From the NCBI GenBank assembly GCA_035906235.1, contig JAMIFN010000121.1, forward strand, positions 1-14,394: 14,394 nucleotides of DNA, read 5' to 3'. The translations under genes were made by a program, and so were the position numbers. A model generated the notes under the pieces. It ran no database searches. It was given only the letters and a program-made list of their open reading frames with translations, and was not told where the DNA came from. Position 1 is the first letter of the stretch, and every line of letters starts with the position of its first letter. Below, piece by piece: positions 1-7,182 of the stretch. Source of the stretch: JAMIFN01 sp035906235 (GTDB lineage Bacteria > Pseudomonadota > Gammaproteobacteria > Burkholderiales > Burkholderiaceae_C).

Positions 1-324
1 CGAGGCTTGAACGAAGCGCTGGCACAAGCCGATTTAAAGCAGTTTTTTGATGCCACCCGCACCGCCGACGAAACCGCAGGCAAACCCCATCCGCTGATGC
101 TGCACGAGCTGATGAGCGAGCTGGATGTCGCGCCCGAAAACACCCTGATGATAGGCGACACCACGCACGATTTGCAGTTGGCCCTCAACGCTGGCACGCC
201 CAGTGTGGCCGTGAGCTTTGGTGCGCACGACAGCGCCCATTTCGCAGCGTTTTCGCCCCTCGCCATCGTCCACAGCACGCAAGAGCTGCACCAAACCTTG
301 CTGGCAGTAATGCGCAGCACTTGA
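1..324 (+). CDS. HAD-family hydrolase, C-terminal part (5' end outside window)
   Basis: The frame is open from the first base (Arg-Gly-Leu-Asn-Glu) and ends at TGA 322-324, so the gene starts upstream and about 107 residues are visible. Seen: the Lys of HAD motif III in GKPHPLML and the acidic metal-binding motif IV in MIGDTTHDLQLALNAG, followed by the usual alternating strand/helix ending. The nucleophile motif DxDxT and the cap domain would lie before the window. Known: this layout fits the phosphoglycolate phosphatase-like HAD subfamily IA, which removes phosphate from small cytosolic phosphoesters. The real substrate cannot be read from this fragment, so no gene symbol is given. The TTG at 7 is an internal codon and not a start. 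Confidence 0.85.
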   Translation, partial: RGLNEALAQADLKQFFDATRTADETAGKPHPLMLHELMSELDVAPENTLMIGDTTHDLQLALNAGTPSVAVSFGAHDSAHFAAFSPLAIVHSTQELHQTLLAVMRST

Positions 325-425
325 GCCACACCGCCCAGTAAAATCCGTGTTAACCCGGATAGTAAGAAGATCCGAGCTGCTGCACGATTGAGAGCAGAGT
401 TTCCAAGTAGGAAGTGAGGTGCATC

Positions 426-641
426 ATGAAAACAGCTTTAATTGCCCTGATGGTGCTTGCATCGTTCTCGGCCTTCGCGCAAGAAAAGCAGTTGATTTGC
501 GAATACGAAGGCTCTGTCACACTAGAAGAGCCAGGCTTTTGGCTGCAATCTAAAAAAGACAAAAGCTGGTACAAAATCGTAGGTGTAGAAGTCGTTAAAA
601 GCTATCGCCCCACCGATGGCGAGGTTTGTGTTTACCGTTAA
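426..641 (+). CDS. Small secreted protein of unknown function
   Basis: 71 residues if translated from ATG 426. A purine-rich AGGAAGTGAGGTG block just upstream can serve as ribosome binding site. A GTG at 414 is in frame, but starting there would put extra residues before a textbook signal peptide. The N-terminus reads MKTALIALMVLASFSAFAQ: one Lys, a hydrophobic core and an AFA-Q signal peptidase I site, so export to the periplasm is inferred. The mature part (about 52 residues) has two Cys, one near each end (LICEY and GEVCVYR), which could form a disulfide, and is rich in aromatic residues. I do not recognise the family. The base composition is AT-richer than that of neighbouring genes, which hints at acquisition. 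It converges on smpB with a 32-base gap and no visible terminator. Confidence 0.7.
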   Translation: MKTALIALMVLASFSAFAQEKQLICEYEGSVTLEEPGFWLQSKKDKSWYKIVGVEVVKSYRPTDGEVCVYR

Positions 642-645
642 AAAT

Positions 646-732
646 GGAGGCACCTATATGCAATGCCGCGTCTTTAGCGGTTGTGCTGTTTCATGGCGCG
701 CTCCACCTCGCGCTTGCCTTCGCGGTCTTTGA
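646..732 (+). other. Orphan ribosome binding site plus 24-codon frame
   Basis: GGAGG at 646-650 is followed after 7 bases by ATG 658, a near-ideal initiation signal right after the small secreted protein gene. The frame then runs only 24 codons (start MQCRVFSGC) to TGA 730-732, and from 674 on it is antisense to the smpB 3' end. This could be the surviving start of a second gene in a small operon whose body was lost, or a tiny leader peptide. Chance is also possible because the sequence beyond 674 is constrained by smpB. Confidence 0.25.
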
Positions 733-1177
733 TGGTGTCGCGTTTGTCGTATTCGGCCTTGCCCTTGGCTAGCGCCAGTTCGCATTTCACACGGCCATCT
801 TTCCAGTGCAAATTAATCGGTACCAGGGTGTAGCCTTTTTGGTCGACCTTGCCCATTAAGCGACGGATTTCGTCTTTGTGCATCAGGAGCTTTTTGGTGC
901 GATCAGGCACGGTACTGGTGTGGCTACTGGCGCTGCGCAGTGGGTTGATTTGGCAGCCAATCAGGTACATCTCGCCCTCGCGGATATGAATATAACCATC
1001 GGTCAGCTGTATTTTGCCCTCGCGGATGGCTTTAACCTCCCAGCCGTGCAGCACCATGCCCGCCTCGTGGCGTTCTTCAAAAAAGTAGTTGAATGCGGCT
1101 TTTTTGTTATCGGCAATGCGCCCGGTGGCGCGGCCTTCGGTGCTGGTTTTTTTAGGGGGCTTGGACGCGGCTGACAT
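674..1177 (-). CDS. smpB: SsrA-binding protein SmpB
   Basis: 167 residues. SmpB binds tmRNA and brings it to stalled ribosomes for trans-translation, so that the unfinished peptide is tagged and the ribosome released. Seen: the family core from IADNKKAAFNYFFEE through EAGMVLHGWEVKAIREGK, YLIGCQINPLR, the TKKLLMHKDEIRRLMGKV segment and GYTLVPINLHW, then a strongly basic tail (DKRDTIKDREGKREVERAMK) of the kind that becomes helical in the decoding site. It is a little longer than a usual 150-160 residue SmpB because of about 15 extra Lys/Thr/Ser-rich N-terminal residues. No shorter start fits better, since the next Met falls inside the core. It is divergent from ratA with a 73-base gap. No tmRNA gene is visible in the window. 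Confidence 0.96.
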   Translation of the reverse strand: MSAASKPPKKTSTEGRATGRIADNKKAAFNYFFEERHEAGMVLHGWEVKAIREGKIQLTDGYIHIREGEMYLIGCQINPLRSASSHTSTVPDRTKKLLMHKDEIRRLMGKVDQKGYTLVPINLHWKDGRVKCELALAKGKAEYDKRDTIKDREGKREVERAMKQHNR

Positions 1178-1250
1178 GCGAATAAAAAATGCTGGCTGCT
1201 ACCCCTGGGGGCGCAAAGTAAAATCGAAGGCTCGCATTATCCCCTATGGC

Positions 1251-1688
1251 ATGAAAACTATCCACAAATCCGTCCTCATCTGGTACAGCCCAGCGCAAAT
1301 GTGCGATTTGGTGGCTGATGTGGGCAAATATCCCGATTTTTTACCTTGGTGCAATAGCGCTCAGGCCCTAGCGCCCGAGGCTGATGGCGGCTATATAGCC
1401 GAGGTTGGCATACGCTTTGCCAGCATTAACCAGGCTTTTGCCACGCGTAATAGGGTGGATTACCCGCACAGCCTGCGCATGGATTTGGTGCGTGGCCCTT
1501 TTAGCAGCCTGCAGGGGCATTGGCAGTTTTTGTGCATTGATGGTGAGCCCCAAGCCTGCCGCGTGGTGCTGGATTTGTCTTACAGCTTTAATGCCTTGCT
1601 CTCTGCTGTGGTTGGCCCCGTGTTCGACAAAATTGCCAGCACCATGGTCGATAGTTTCATCCAGCGCGCCGAGCAAGTCTATGGCTGA
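1251..1688 (+). CDS. ratA: RatA/PasT-type START-domain (Coq10-like) protein
   Basis: 145 residues from ATG 1251 (MKTIHKSVLIWYSP). The frame stays open further upstream, but that stretch is antisense to smpB and unlike the family. Seen: the hallmark start IHKSVLIWYSPAQM, DVGKYPDFLPWC, a central RFASINQAFATRNRV strand and a C-terminal helix ending FIQRAEQVYG, which together span one START/polyketide-cyclase fold. Known: in E. coli RatA (PasT) was described as binding the 50S subunit and blocking subunit joining. Related Coq10 proteins bind ubiquinone, so the true role is debated. The stop overlaps the rnfH start by 8 bases, giving a translationally coupled ratA-rnfH pair as in many proteobacteria. 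No clear Shine-Dalgarno is seen. Confidence 0.9.
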   Translation: MKTIHKSVLIWYSPAQMCDLVADVGKYPDFLPWCNSAQALAPEADGGYIAEVGIRFASINQAFATRNRVDYPHSLRMDLVRGPFSSLQGHWQFLCIDGEPQACRVVLDLSYSFNALLSAVVGPVFDKIASTMVDSFIQRAEQVYG

Positions 1689-2031
1689 GAACGGCGCCCG
1701 CATGACCATCCGTGTTTTCTACAGCCCTGCCCCGCGCCAGGTGCTGCAACATGAACTGCGCCTAGCCGCTGGTAGCAGCGTCCAAGCCGCAGGCGAAATG
1801 GCTGCATCTGAGGCTGGCTGGGCACTGCCCAAAGATGTTCGCTACGGCGTGTGGAATAAAGCCACGAAAGACCCCGCACGCAGTGCGTTGCAGGATGGGG
1901 ATCGCCTAGAAATTTACCGCCCCTTGCGAGTCGATCCCATGACGGCGCGACGCGAGCGTTTTAAAACCCAGGGCGCGCGTTCAGCCGGCCTATTTGCCCA
2001 GCGCAGGCCGGGCGCTAAACCTGGGTACTGA
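1681..2031 (+). CDS. rnfH: RnfH/RatB family ubiquitin-like protein (UPF0125)
   Basis: 116 residues from ATG 1681. A second in-frame ATG at 1702 (MTIRVFYSP) is a good alternative, because family members usually begin just before the IRVFYSP strand. Seen: the first beta strand IRVFYSPAPRQV, then KATKDPARSALQDGDRLEIYRPLRVDP and the basic RRERFKTQGAR segment typical of this small beta-grasp family. Known: the family is named after its link to rnf operons and is otherwise paired with ratA; its biochemical role is unsettled. The frame is open far upstream of 1681, but that region is ratA read in another frame. It ends 27 bases before the convergent hypothetical gene. A GCAGCC/GGCTGC stem lies in that gap without a T run. 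Confidence 0.85.
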   Translation: MAENGARMTIRVFYSPAPRQVLQHELRLAAGSSVQAAGEMAASEAGWALPKDVRYGVWNKATKDPARSALQDGDRLEIYRPLRVDPMTARRERFKTQGARSAGLFAQRRPGAKPGY

Positions 2032-2058
2032 CACGCGCAGCCCGCCTGTCGGCTGCGG

Positions 2059-2637
2059 CTACCAAAGATGCAGGTCTTGGTCTGTGCCTGTCGCATCAGG
2101 CGAGGGCGTGTAGAGGCTTAGCTCTGCAAGCATGCCTGGCCACTGCGCCAGCAGCACGCTTCTTTTCAGTAAATCCACCATGCCGATATAGATTTCGGCT
2201 GTCAGTTGGAGTTGCAATTGGCGCTGCGGCGCGTCTTGCTCTAACTGTTCTTCAAAATCCACGGTGATCTGCGTCTCGGCGGCCATGCTCAGGCGCACTT
2301 GCGTCAACAAAAATGTTTGCAAAGCGGCCTCGGCCTGAGCAGGCTTGGGCTCACGATAAGGGGTCGCGAAATCGCTGCGCTGTAAAAATTCTTCGCGCTT
2401 CAAGTCTGCCAACATCGCCTGCGCCTCAGGGCTGTGGTTTTGCGTTTTTTGAGGGTTGGCGGCGGCTGCGCTTTGCAAAGCCAGTTGCTGCTCCAAACGC
2501 AAAAGACTAGGAAGCAACTGGCGCAGCAGACGCTGGGTGAACCAAAGTTGGAGCTGCTGCCCCTCGTGCGTATTGATGCGCAGCAAAATGCGGTCGTGAA
2601 TGGCTTCGTAGCTGGCAGATAGTTGGTGTATGCGCAT
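2059..2637 (-). CDS. Conserved-looking hypothetical protein, 192 aa
   Basis: Start ATG at 2637 (MRIHQLSASYEAIHDRILLRINT), stop at 2059. I cannot assign a function. Seen: an N-terminal beta-like segment with a strand-turn-strand pattern (RILLRINTHEGQQLQLWFTQRLLRQ shown here only as its parts RILLRINT and LQLWFTQRLL), then a Leu/Gln-rich helix (RLEQQLALQ), an Ala/Gln/Asn-rich linker around residues 55-75 and a C-terminal half with alternating strands. There is no signal peptide, membrane helix or metal-binding motif. The gene is coding by codon pattern and sits cleanly between rnfH and clpB. It is divergent from clpB with a 100-base gap that holds the clpB promoter. It could be a small cytosolic protein of a betaproteobacterial family, but that is only an impression. 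Confidence 0.75.
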   Translation of the reverse strand: MRIHQLSASYEAIHDRILLRINTHEGQQLQLWFTQRLLRQLLPSLLRLEQQLALQSAAAANPQKTQNHSPEAQAMLADLKREEFLQRSDFATPYREPKPAQAEAALQTFLLTQVRLSMAAETQITVDFEEQLEQDAPQRQLQLQLTAEIYIGMVDLLKRSVLLAQWPGMLAELSLYTPSPDATGTDQDLHLW

Positions 2638-2670
2638 AGGCCGCTATTGTAGAAAATCAAAAAAGCCAGG

Positions 2671-2699
2671 CTTGAAATGCGCCCTGCTCTGCCTTATAT
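2671..2699 (+). promoter_or_regulatory. Sigma-32 (RpoH)-type heat-shock promoter for clpB
   Basis: CTTGAAA at 2671-2677 matches the RpoH -35 consensus exactly. After a 14-base spacer, CCTTATAT at 2692-2699 matches the -10 consensus CCCCATnT at all but two positions. It lies 38 bases before the clpB start codon and is followed by AAGGGG (2725-2730) with 7-base spacing to ATG 2738. Known: clpB is an RpoH regulon gene in proteobacteria. The predicted transcript would start around 2706. Confidence 0.7.
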
Positions 2700-2737
2700 A
2701 TCGCCCAGTTCTTATTTTTTGTTGAAGGGGTAGCCCA

Positions 2738-5323
2738 ATGCGAGCCGATAAACTGACAAGTAAATTTCAAGAAGCCCTCAGCGACGCCCAAAGCCTAGCC
2801 TTGGGTGCCGACCACGCCTATATCGAGCCAGCCCACTTACTAGCGGCCATGTTGCAGCAACAAGACGGCGCCAAGCCCCTGCTCGAGCGCGCTGGCGTGA
2901 ACACCGCAGCCCTGCTGCAGGCGGCTCATGTGGCTATGGGCAAATTGCCCCAAGTCAGTGGGCAAGAGCAAATCAGTGTGGGGCGCGATTTGTCCACGCT
3001 GCTGCAAGCGACCGAAAAAGAGGCACTCAAACGCGGCGACCAATTCATCGCCAGCGAGCTGTTTTTGCTGGCCCTGGCCGATGCCAAAAGCGATCTGGCC
3101 AAAGACGCCAAAGCTGCAGGTTTAACGCGCAAAAGCTTAGAGTCCGCCATTGCAGCCGTGCGTGGTGGCCAAAGCGTGGACAACCCCGAAGCTGAAGGCC
3201 AGCGCGAAGCGTTGAAAAAATACACCATCGACCTGACCGAACGCGCCCGCATCGGCAAGCTCGACCCCGTGATTGGGCGCGACGATGAAATCCGCCGCGC
3301 CATGCAGGTTCTGCAGCGCCGCACCAAAAACAACCCCGTACTTATCGGTGAGCCTGGCGTGGGCAAAACGGCGATTGTGGAAGGCCTGGCGCAGCGCATT
3401 GTGGCGGGCGAAGTGCCCGACAGTTTGCAGGGCAAACGCGTGCTCTCGCTCGATATGGCGGCGCTTTTGGCGGGGGCCAAATACCGTGGCGAGTTTGAAG
3501 AGCGCCTAAAAAATGTGCTCAAAGAACTGGCGCAAGACGAAGGCCAAACCATCGTTTTTATTGACGAATTGCACACCATGGTGGGCGCAGGCAAGGCCGA
3601 CGGCGCGATGGACGCGGGCAATATGCTCAAACCCGCGCTGGCACGCGGCGAGCTGCACTGCGTGGGCGCCACTACGCTAGATGAATACCGCAAATACATC
3701 GAAAAAGACGCGGCACTAGAGCGCCGCTTTCAAAAAGTGCTGGTCAATGAGCCTACGGTAGAGGCCACCATCGCCATCTTGCGCGGCCTGCAAGAAAAAT
3801 ACGAAGTGCACCACGGCGTGGACATCACCGACCCCGCCATCGTGGCTGCGGCAGAGCTCAGCCACCGCTATATCAGCGACCGTTTCTTGCCCGATAAAGC
3901 CATCGACTTGATTGACGAAGCGGCGGCCAAAATCAAAATCGAGATTGATTCCAAACCCGAGGTCATGGACAAGCTCGAGCGCCGCGTGATTCAGCTCAAA
4001 ATCGAGCGCGAGGCGCTGAAAAAAGAAAAAGACGAGGCCAGCCAAAAGCGCTTAGAACTGCTGCAGGCCGAGATGCAAACGCTGGAAAAAGAATACGCCG
4101 ATTTAGAAGAAATCTGGCAAAGCGAAAAAGCTGCCGCCCAAGGCAGCCAGCAAATGCGCGAGGAGCTGGACAAGGTCAAATTCCAGATTGAGGAACTCAA
4201 ACGCCAAGGCGATTTCAATAAAGTGGCCGAGCTGCAATATGGTCGCCTGCCTGAGCTGGAGAAAAAGCTCAAAGACGCGCAGGCCCAAGAAGCCGCAGGC
4301 GAGAAAAAAGCCCACCAACTGCTGCGCACGCAAGTGGGTGCAGAAGAGATTGCCGAGGTCGTCAGCCGCGCCACCGGCATCCCGGTGAGCAAAATGCTGC
4401 AGGGCGAGCGCCAAAAATTGCTCACCATGGAAGACAAACTGCACGAGCGTGTGGTTGGCCAAGACGAAGCCATCACCGCTGTGTCCAACGCCATTCGCCG
4501 CGCACGCGCAGGGCTGTCTGACCCCAATCGCCCCACGGGTTCCTTCCTGTTCTTGGGGCCTACGGGTGTGGGCAAAACCGAGCTGACCAAGGCGCTGGCG
4601 GGCTTTATGTTCGACAGCGAAGAGCAGCTCATCCGCGTGGACATGAGCGAATTCATGGAAAAACACTCGGTGGCGCGTTTAATAGGCGCGCCCCCAGGCT
4701 ATGTGGGCTATGACGAAGGCGGCTATTTGACCGAAGCCGTGCGCCGCAAACCCTATAGCGTGCTGCTGCTCGACGAGGTTGAAAAAGCCCACCCCGATGT
4801 CTTTAATGTGCTGCTGCAGGTGCTAGACGATGGGCGCCTGACCGATGGCCAGGGGCGCACGGTGGACTTTAAAAACACCATCATCGTCATGACCAGCAAT
4901 ATCGGCAGCCACCTGATTCAAAGCATGGTCGGGCAGGCGCACGAAGACATCAAAGACGCGGTCTGGGACGAGCTGAAAAAGCATTTCCGCCCCGAGTTTT
5001 TGAACCGCATCGATGAAACCGTCGTCTTCCACGGCCTGGATGCTGCGCACATTGCCCGCATTGCCCGCATTCAACTGGCTACCTTGCAAGCGCGTTTGGC
5101 CCAACTGGATTTGGGGCTGGAGGTATCGGAGCAAGCCTTGCAGGAATTGGCCAAAGTTGGCTTTGACCCCGTGTTTGGCGCACGGCCGCTGAAACGCGCG
5201 ATTCAGCAGCGCATCGAAAATCCGCTCTCGCAAATGCTGCTGCAAGGCCAGTTTGCGCCCAAAGCCACCATCCATGTGGCGGTCGATCCCATCAAAGCGC
5301 CGGGAGTATTTCAGTTCAGTTGA
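2738..5323 (+). CDS. clpB: ATP-dependent chaperone ClpB
   Basis: 861 residues, the normal ClpB length. This cytosolic hexameric Hsp100 disaggregase threads aggregated proteins through its pore together with DnaK. Seen: Clp N domain (about residues 1-145); first AAA+ domain with Walker A GEPGVGKT at 204-211 and Walker B FIDE ending at Asp276-Glu277; a long Glu/Lys/Leu-rich coiled-coil M domain (roughly 410-525) that marks ClpB rather than ClpA; second AAA+ domain with Walker A GPTGVGKT at 607-614 and Walker B LLDE at Asp679-Glu680; the pore-loop segment GYVGYDEGG; and the sensor-2 GARPLKRAIQ near the C-terminus. All catalytic residues are present. ATG 2738 has a good Shine-Dalgarno and a heat-shock promoter upstream, and a terminator follows 21 bases after the stop, so it is probably monocistronic. 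Confidence 0.98.
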   Translation: MRADKLTSKFQEALSDAQSLALGADHAYIEPAHLLAAMLQQQDGAKPLLERAGVNTAALLQAAHVAMGKLPQVSGQEQISVGRDLSTLLQATEKEALKRGDQFIASELFLLALADAKSDLAKDAKAAGLTRKSLESAIAAVRGGQSVDNPEAEGQREALKKYTIDLTERARIGKLDPVIGRDDEIRRAMQVLQRRTKNNPVLIGEPGVGKTAIVEGLAQRIVAGEVPDSLQGKRVLSLDMAALLAGAKYRGEFEERLKNVLKELAQDEGQTIVFIDELHTMVGAGKADGAMDAGNMLKPALARGELHCVGATTLDEYRKYIEKDAALERRFQKVLVNEPTVEATIAILRGLQEKYEVHHGVDITDPAIVAAAELSHRYISDRFLPDKAIDLIDEAAAKIKIEIDSKPEVMDKLERRVIQLKIEREALKKEKDEASQKRLELLQAEMQTLEKEYADLEEIWQSEKAAAQGSQQMREELDKVKFQIEELKRQGDFNKVAELQYGRLPELEKKLKDAQAQEAAGEKKAHQLLRTQVGAEEIAEVVSRATGIPVSKMLQGERQKLLTMEDKLHERVVGQDEAITAVSNAIRRARAGLSDPNRPTGSFLFLGPTGVGKTELTKALAGFMFDSEEQLIRVDMSEFMEKHSVARLIGAPPGYVGYDEGGYLTEAVRRKPYSVLLLDEVEKAHPDVFNVLLQVLDDGRLTDGQGRTVDFKNTIIVMTSNIGSHLIQSMVGQAHEDIKDAVWDELKKHFRPEFLNRIDETVVFHGLDAAHIARIARIQLATLQARLAQLDLGLEVSEQALQELAKVGFDPVFGARPLKRAIQQRIENPLSQMLLQGQFAPKATIHVAVDPIKAPGVFQFS

Positions 5324-5344
5324 TGCCCTAGCCCTTCGCTTTCA

Positions 5345-5370
5345 ACCGAGCCGCAAGGCTCGGTTTTTTT
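5345..5370 (+). terminator. Rho-independent terminator of clpB
   Basis: Perfect 8-bp stem ACCGAGCC (5345-5352) / GGCTCGGT (5357-5364) with the stable GCAA loop, followed at once by a run of seven T (5364-5370). It lies 21 bases past the clpB stop. Confidence 0.93.
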
Positions 5371-5423
5371 ATCAGCCTCCATCACCTCCCCATCAGCCAC
5401 AGCCCATCATTTGCGCAAAATTT

Positions 5424-5582
5424 GGCACAATATTCGCAAAAAGCGATGGATTTTGTTTATTGTCTCAATATTGGAACAAAATACTCAGAGCCTAGGTCAT
5501 GTACAGTTTTACGAAGAAATTCTAGGCTGTTTTTTGCAGTTTAACCCAGAAAACCTGCCTGATTCGCTATCAATTTTAAAGC
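5424..5582 (+). repeat. Dispersed intergenic repeat, copy A
   Basis: The 46-base core 5537-5582 aligns without gaps to 11327-11372 (36 of 46 identical by hand count) and to the reverse complement of 13720-13765. Shared words include AAAACCTGCCTGAT (with copy B) and CCTGCCTGA (all three). Upstream, copy A also resembles copy C outside the core: a GGCACAAT end at 5424, a TTTGTTT...ATTGTCTC block, TTGGAACAA and TTCTAGG followed by TTTTTTG. Copy A is 18 bases longer than C, mainly around 5482-5510. The words CCTAGGTCATG (5491) and CCTAGGCCATG (5608) bracket the core. No convincing gene lies in the clpB-mdh gap; besides this repeat it holds only the two terminators. Confidence 0.65.
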
Positions 5583-5658
5583 AAAAAAACCTTTAGAAGA
5601 TGGACGACCTAGGCCATGCCCTCGATCAACAGTCCTTGTTTCTAGCAGCTTATGCGTC

Positions 5659-5695
5659 AAAAAAAACCGCGTACGGAAAGCCGTGCGCGGTTTTT
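5659..5695 (-). terminator. Terminator of mdh (bidirectional shape)
   Basis: A 14-bp stem AAAACCGCGTACGG (5663-5676) / CCGTGCGCGGTTTT (5681-5694) with one G-T pair and an AAAG loop. On the minus strand the stem is followed by eight U (A run 5659-5666 on the plus strand); on the plus strand by five T. Placed about 100 bases beyond the mdh stop, it should end the mdh transcript and could also stop any transcript coming from the clpB side. Confidence 0.9.
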
Positions 5696-5796
5696 GGTGC
5701 TACTAGCGGTTCTGGACTGGCTTGAACGGGTTGAGGATTGAACGGTGGCCTCGTCGTGTTAAACCAAACTGTCTGCCAGCCGCCGCCGTCTTAAGC

Positions 5797-6786
5797 CTAG
5801 CCCAAGAGGTGCTTAACGCCGTCTTTCTCACCTTCCAGCTCAGCCAAGGTTTTGGCAATGCATTCTTGGCTGAAGGCGTCGATTTCCAAACCTTCGACCA
5901 ATTTGTATTCGCCACCCTCGCAAGTGACGGGGAAGCCAAACATGGTGTCAGCAGGAATGCCGTATTGGCCGTCTGATGGAATGCCCATAGTCACCCATTT
6001 GCCATTGGTGCCCAGCGCCCAGTCGCGCATATGGTCGATGGCAGCGTTGGCTGCTGATGCAGCAGATGACAGGCCGCGCGCTTCAATAATGGCCGCGCCG
6101 CGTTTGCCCACGGTGGGCAAGAAGGTGTTGGCGTTCCACTCTTGGTCGTTGATCATCTTGGCTACGCTTTCGCCATTGATGGTGGCAAAGCGGTAGTCGG
6201 CGTACATCGTGGGCGAGTGATTGCCCCATACGGTGAGTTTTTCGATATCGGCCACGGCTTTGCCGGTTTTTTCAGCGATTTGGCTGGCAGCGCGGTTGTG
6301 GTCCAGGCGCAGCATGGCTGTGAAGTTTTTGCGTGGCAGATCAGGCGCAGATTTCATGGCGATGTAGGCATTGGTGTTGGCAGGGTTGCCGACGACCAAA
6401 ACTTTCACATTGCGGCTGGCAACAGCGTTCAGGGCTTTGCCTTGGGCGATGAAGATGGCGCCGTTGACGGCCAGCAATTCGGCGCGTTCCATGCCTGGAC
6501 CACGGGGGCGTGAACCAACCAGCAAGGCGTAATCCGCGTCTTTGAATGCCGTCATCGGGTCATCGTGCGCAGTCATGCCTACCAGCAGGGGGAAGGCGCA
6601 GTCTTGCAATTCCATCATCACGCCTTTAAGCGCTTTTTGTGGGCCTTCAACCGGCACTTCCAGCAATTGCAGAATCACGGGCTGGTCTTTGCCCAGCATT
6701 TCGCCAGAGGCGATGCGGAACAAGAGGGCGTAACCAATTTGGCCAGCAGCGCCAGTAACGGCTACGCGGACGGGTTTTTTGCTCAT
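5797..6786 (-). CDS. mdh: Malate dehydrogenase (NAD-dependent, type 2)
   Basis: 329 residues. It interconverts malate and oxaloacetate with NAD in the TCA cycle, in the cytosol. Seen: Rossmann glycine motif TGAAGQIGYALL (residues 11-22), the mobile-loop arginines in SRPRGPGMER (92-101), GNPANTNA (133-140), the catalytic Asp162 and substrate-binding Arg165 in LDHNR, and catalytic His190 in WGNHSPTMY. Length and motifs fit the type-2 MDH group that is common in betaproteobacteria, as opposed to the E. coli type. ATG 6786 has an AGGAG Shine-Dalgarno six bases upstream. It is probably transcribed alone: a terminator lies downstream and the upstream gap is non-coding. A TTGGGC / 17-base / TTAATG pair on the minus strand near 6800-6830 could be its sigma-70 promoter, but this is weak. 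Confidence 0.97.
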   Translation of the reverse strand: MSKKPVRVAVTGAAGQIGYALLFRIASGEMLGKDQPVILQLLEVPVEGPQKALKGVMMELQDCAFPLLVGMTAHDDPMTAFKDADYALLVGSRPRGPGMERAELLAVNGAIFIAQGKALNAVASRNVKVLVVGNPANTNAYIAMKSAPDLPRKNFTAMLRLDHNRAASQIAEKTGKAVADIEKLTVWGNHSPTMYADYRFATINGESVAKMINDQEWNANTFLPTVGKRGAAIIEARGLSSAASAANAAIDHMRDWALGTNGKWVTMGIPSDGQYGIPADTMFGFPVTCEGGEYKLVEGLEIDAFSQECIAKTLAELEGEKDGVKHLLG

Positions 6787-6882
6787 GGAAGACTCCTAAG
6801 GGACATTAAAAAACAGGGGAAATTTCGCCCAAGATTCTAACGGATGGAACAAGACCGCAAACCCAAAGCCTCCTAGCTGACA

Positions 6883-7014
6883 GTGCGATTCTTGCCCAGA
6901 AGGGATGCACGCTCGGCTAACTTTTGCTGCGCAAAAGTTAGCCTCACCCAGAACAGGATGAATATCAAACTTTGCCGAGTAACAGGTATTCCAGTAATGC
7001 CTTCTGTACATGCA
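6883..7014 (-). repeat. Second copy of the argF 3' end and downstream hairpin
   Basis: 6940-7014 matches 7108-7182 at 74 of 75 positions (period 168). It therefore contains the last 15 argF codons (HVQKALLEYLLLGKV), the stop and about 27 bases beyond. The single difference (6977 versus 7145) is synonymous in the argF frame (CTC for CTT). Weaker similarity extends to GTGCGATT at 6883 (against 7045). It includes a perfect 13-bp hairpin GGCTAACTTTTGC (6915-6927) / GCAAAAGTTAGCC (6931-6943) with loop TGC and no T run. The copy lacks the rest of argF and has no start codon of its own in a plausible place, so it is a gene fragment. It fills most of the 346-base gap between mdh and argF. Confidence 0.9.
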
Positions 7015-7044
7015 CTCCTGTTTTGCCTACGGCCACGGGTTTGC

Positions 7045-7182
7045 GTGCGATTTTGGTTTCGGCCACTCGCTTAGCGCTCGTTTAACTTCTGCCTGGCGGC
7101 AGAAGTGAGCCTCACCCAGAACAGGATGAATATCAAACTTTGCCAAGTAACAGGTATTCCAGTAATGCCTTCTGTACATGCA
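7045..7182 (-). repeat. Parent copy of the duplication, overlapping the argF 3' end
   Basis: This is the partner of 6883-7014. 7133-7182 is inside argF; 7085-7106 is a hairpin ACTTCTGCC/GGCAGAAGT with loop TGGC just downstream of the argF stop. Relative to the other copy, one base pair inside the stem has changed on both sides (T-A to C-G), so pairing is kept. The 30 bases 7015-7044 lie between the two units and are only weakly matched. Confidence 0.85.

Noticed and set aside
325..425. Possible ATCCG/CGGAT stem between the HAD gene and the small secreted gene as terminator
   Set aside because: Only 5 bp with a long loop and no T run.
674..1250. tmRNA (ssrA) gene near smpB
   Set aside because: No alanine-tRNA-like ends or tag-coding frame can be seen near smpB in this window.
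2926..4656. Several long minus-strand frames inside clpB (up to 257 residues)
   Set aside because: Ser/Arg-rich shadow translations of a GC-rich gene; the plus-strand ClpB is unbroken and complete.
5411..5596. 61-codon frame between clpB and mdh
   Set aside because: It runs through the dispersed repeat, has no good Shine-Dalgarno and no family features.
7085..7106. Hairpin after argF as a rho-independent terminator
   Set aside because: A good stem but no U run on the minus strand; reported only as part of the duplicated unit.
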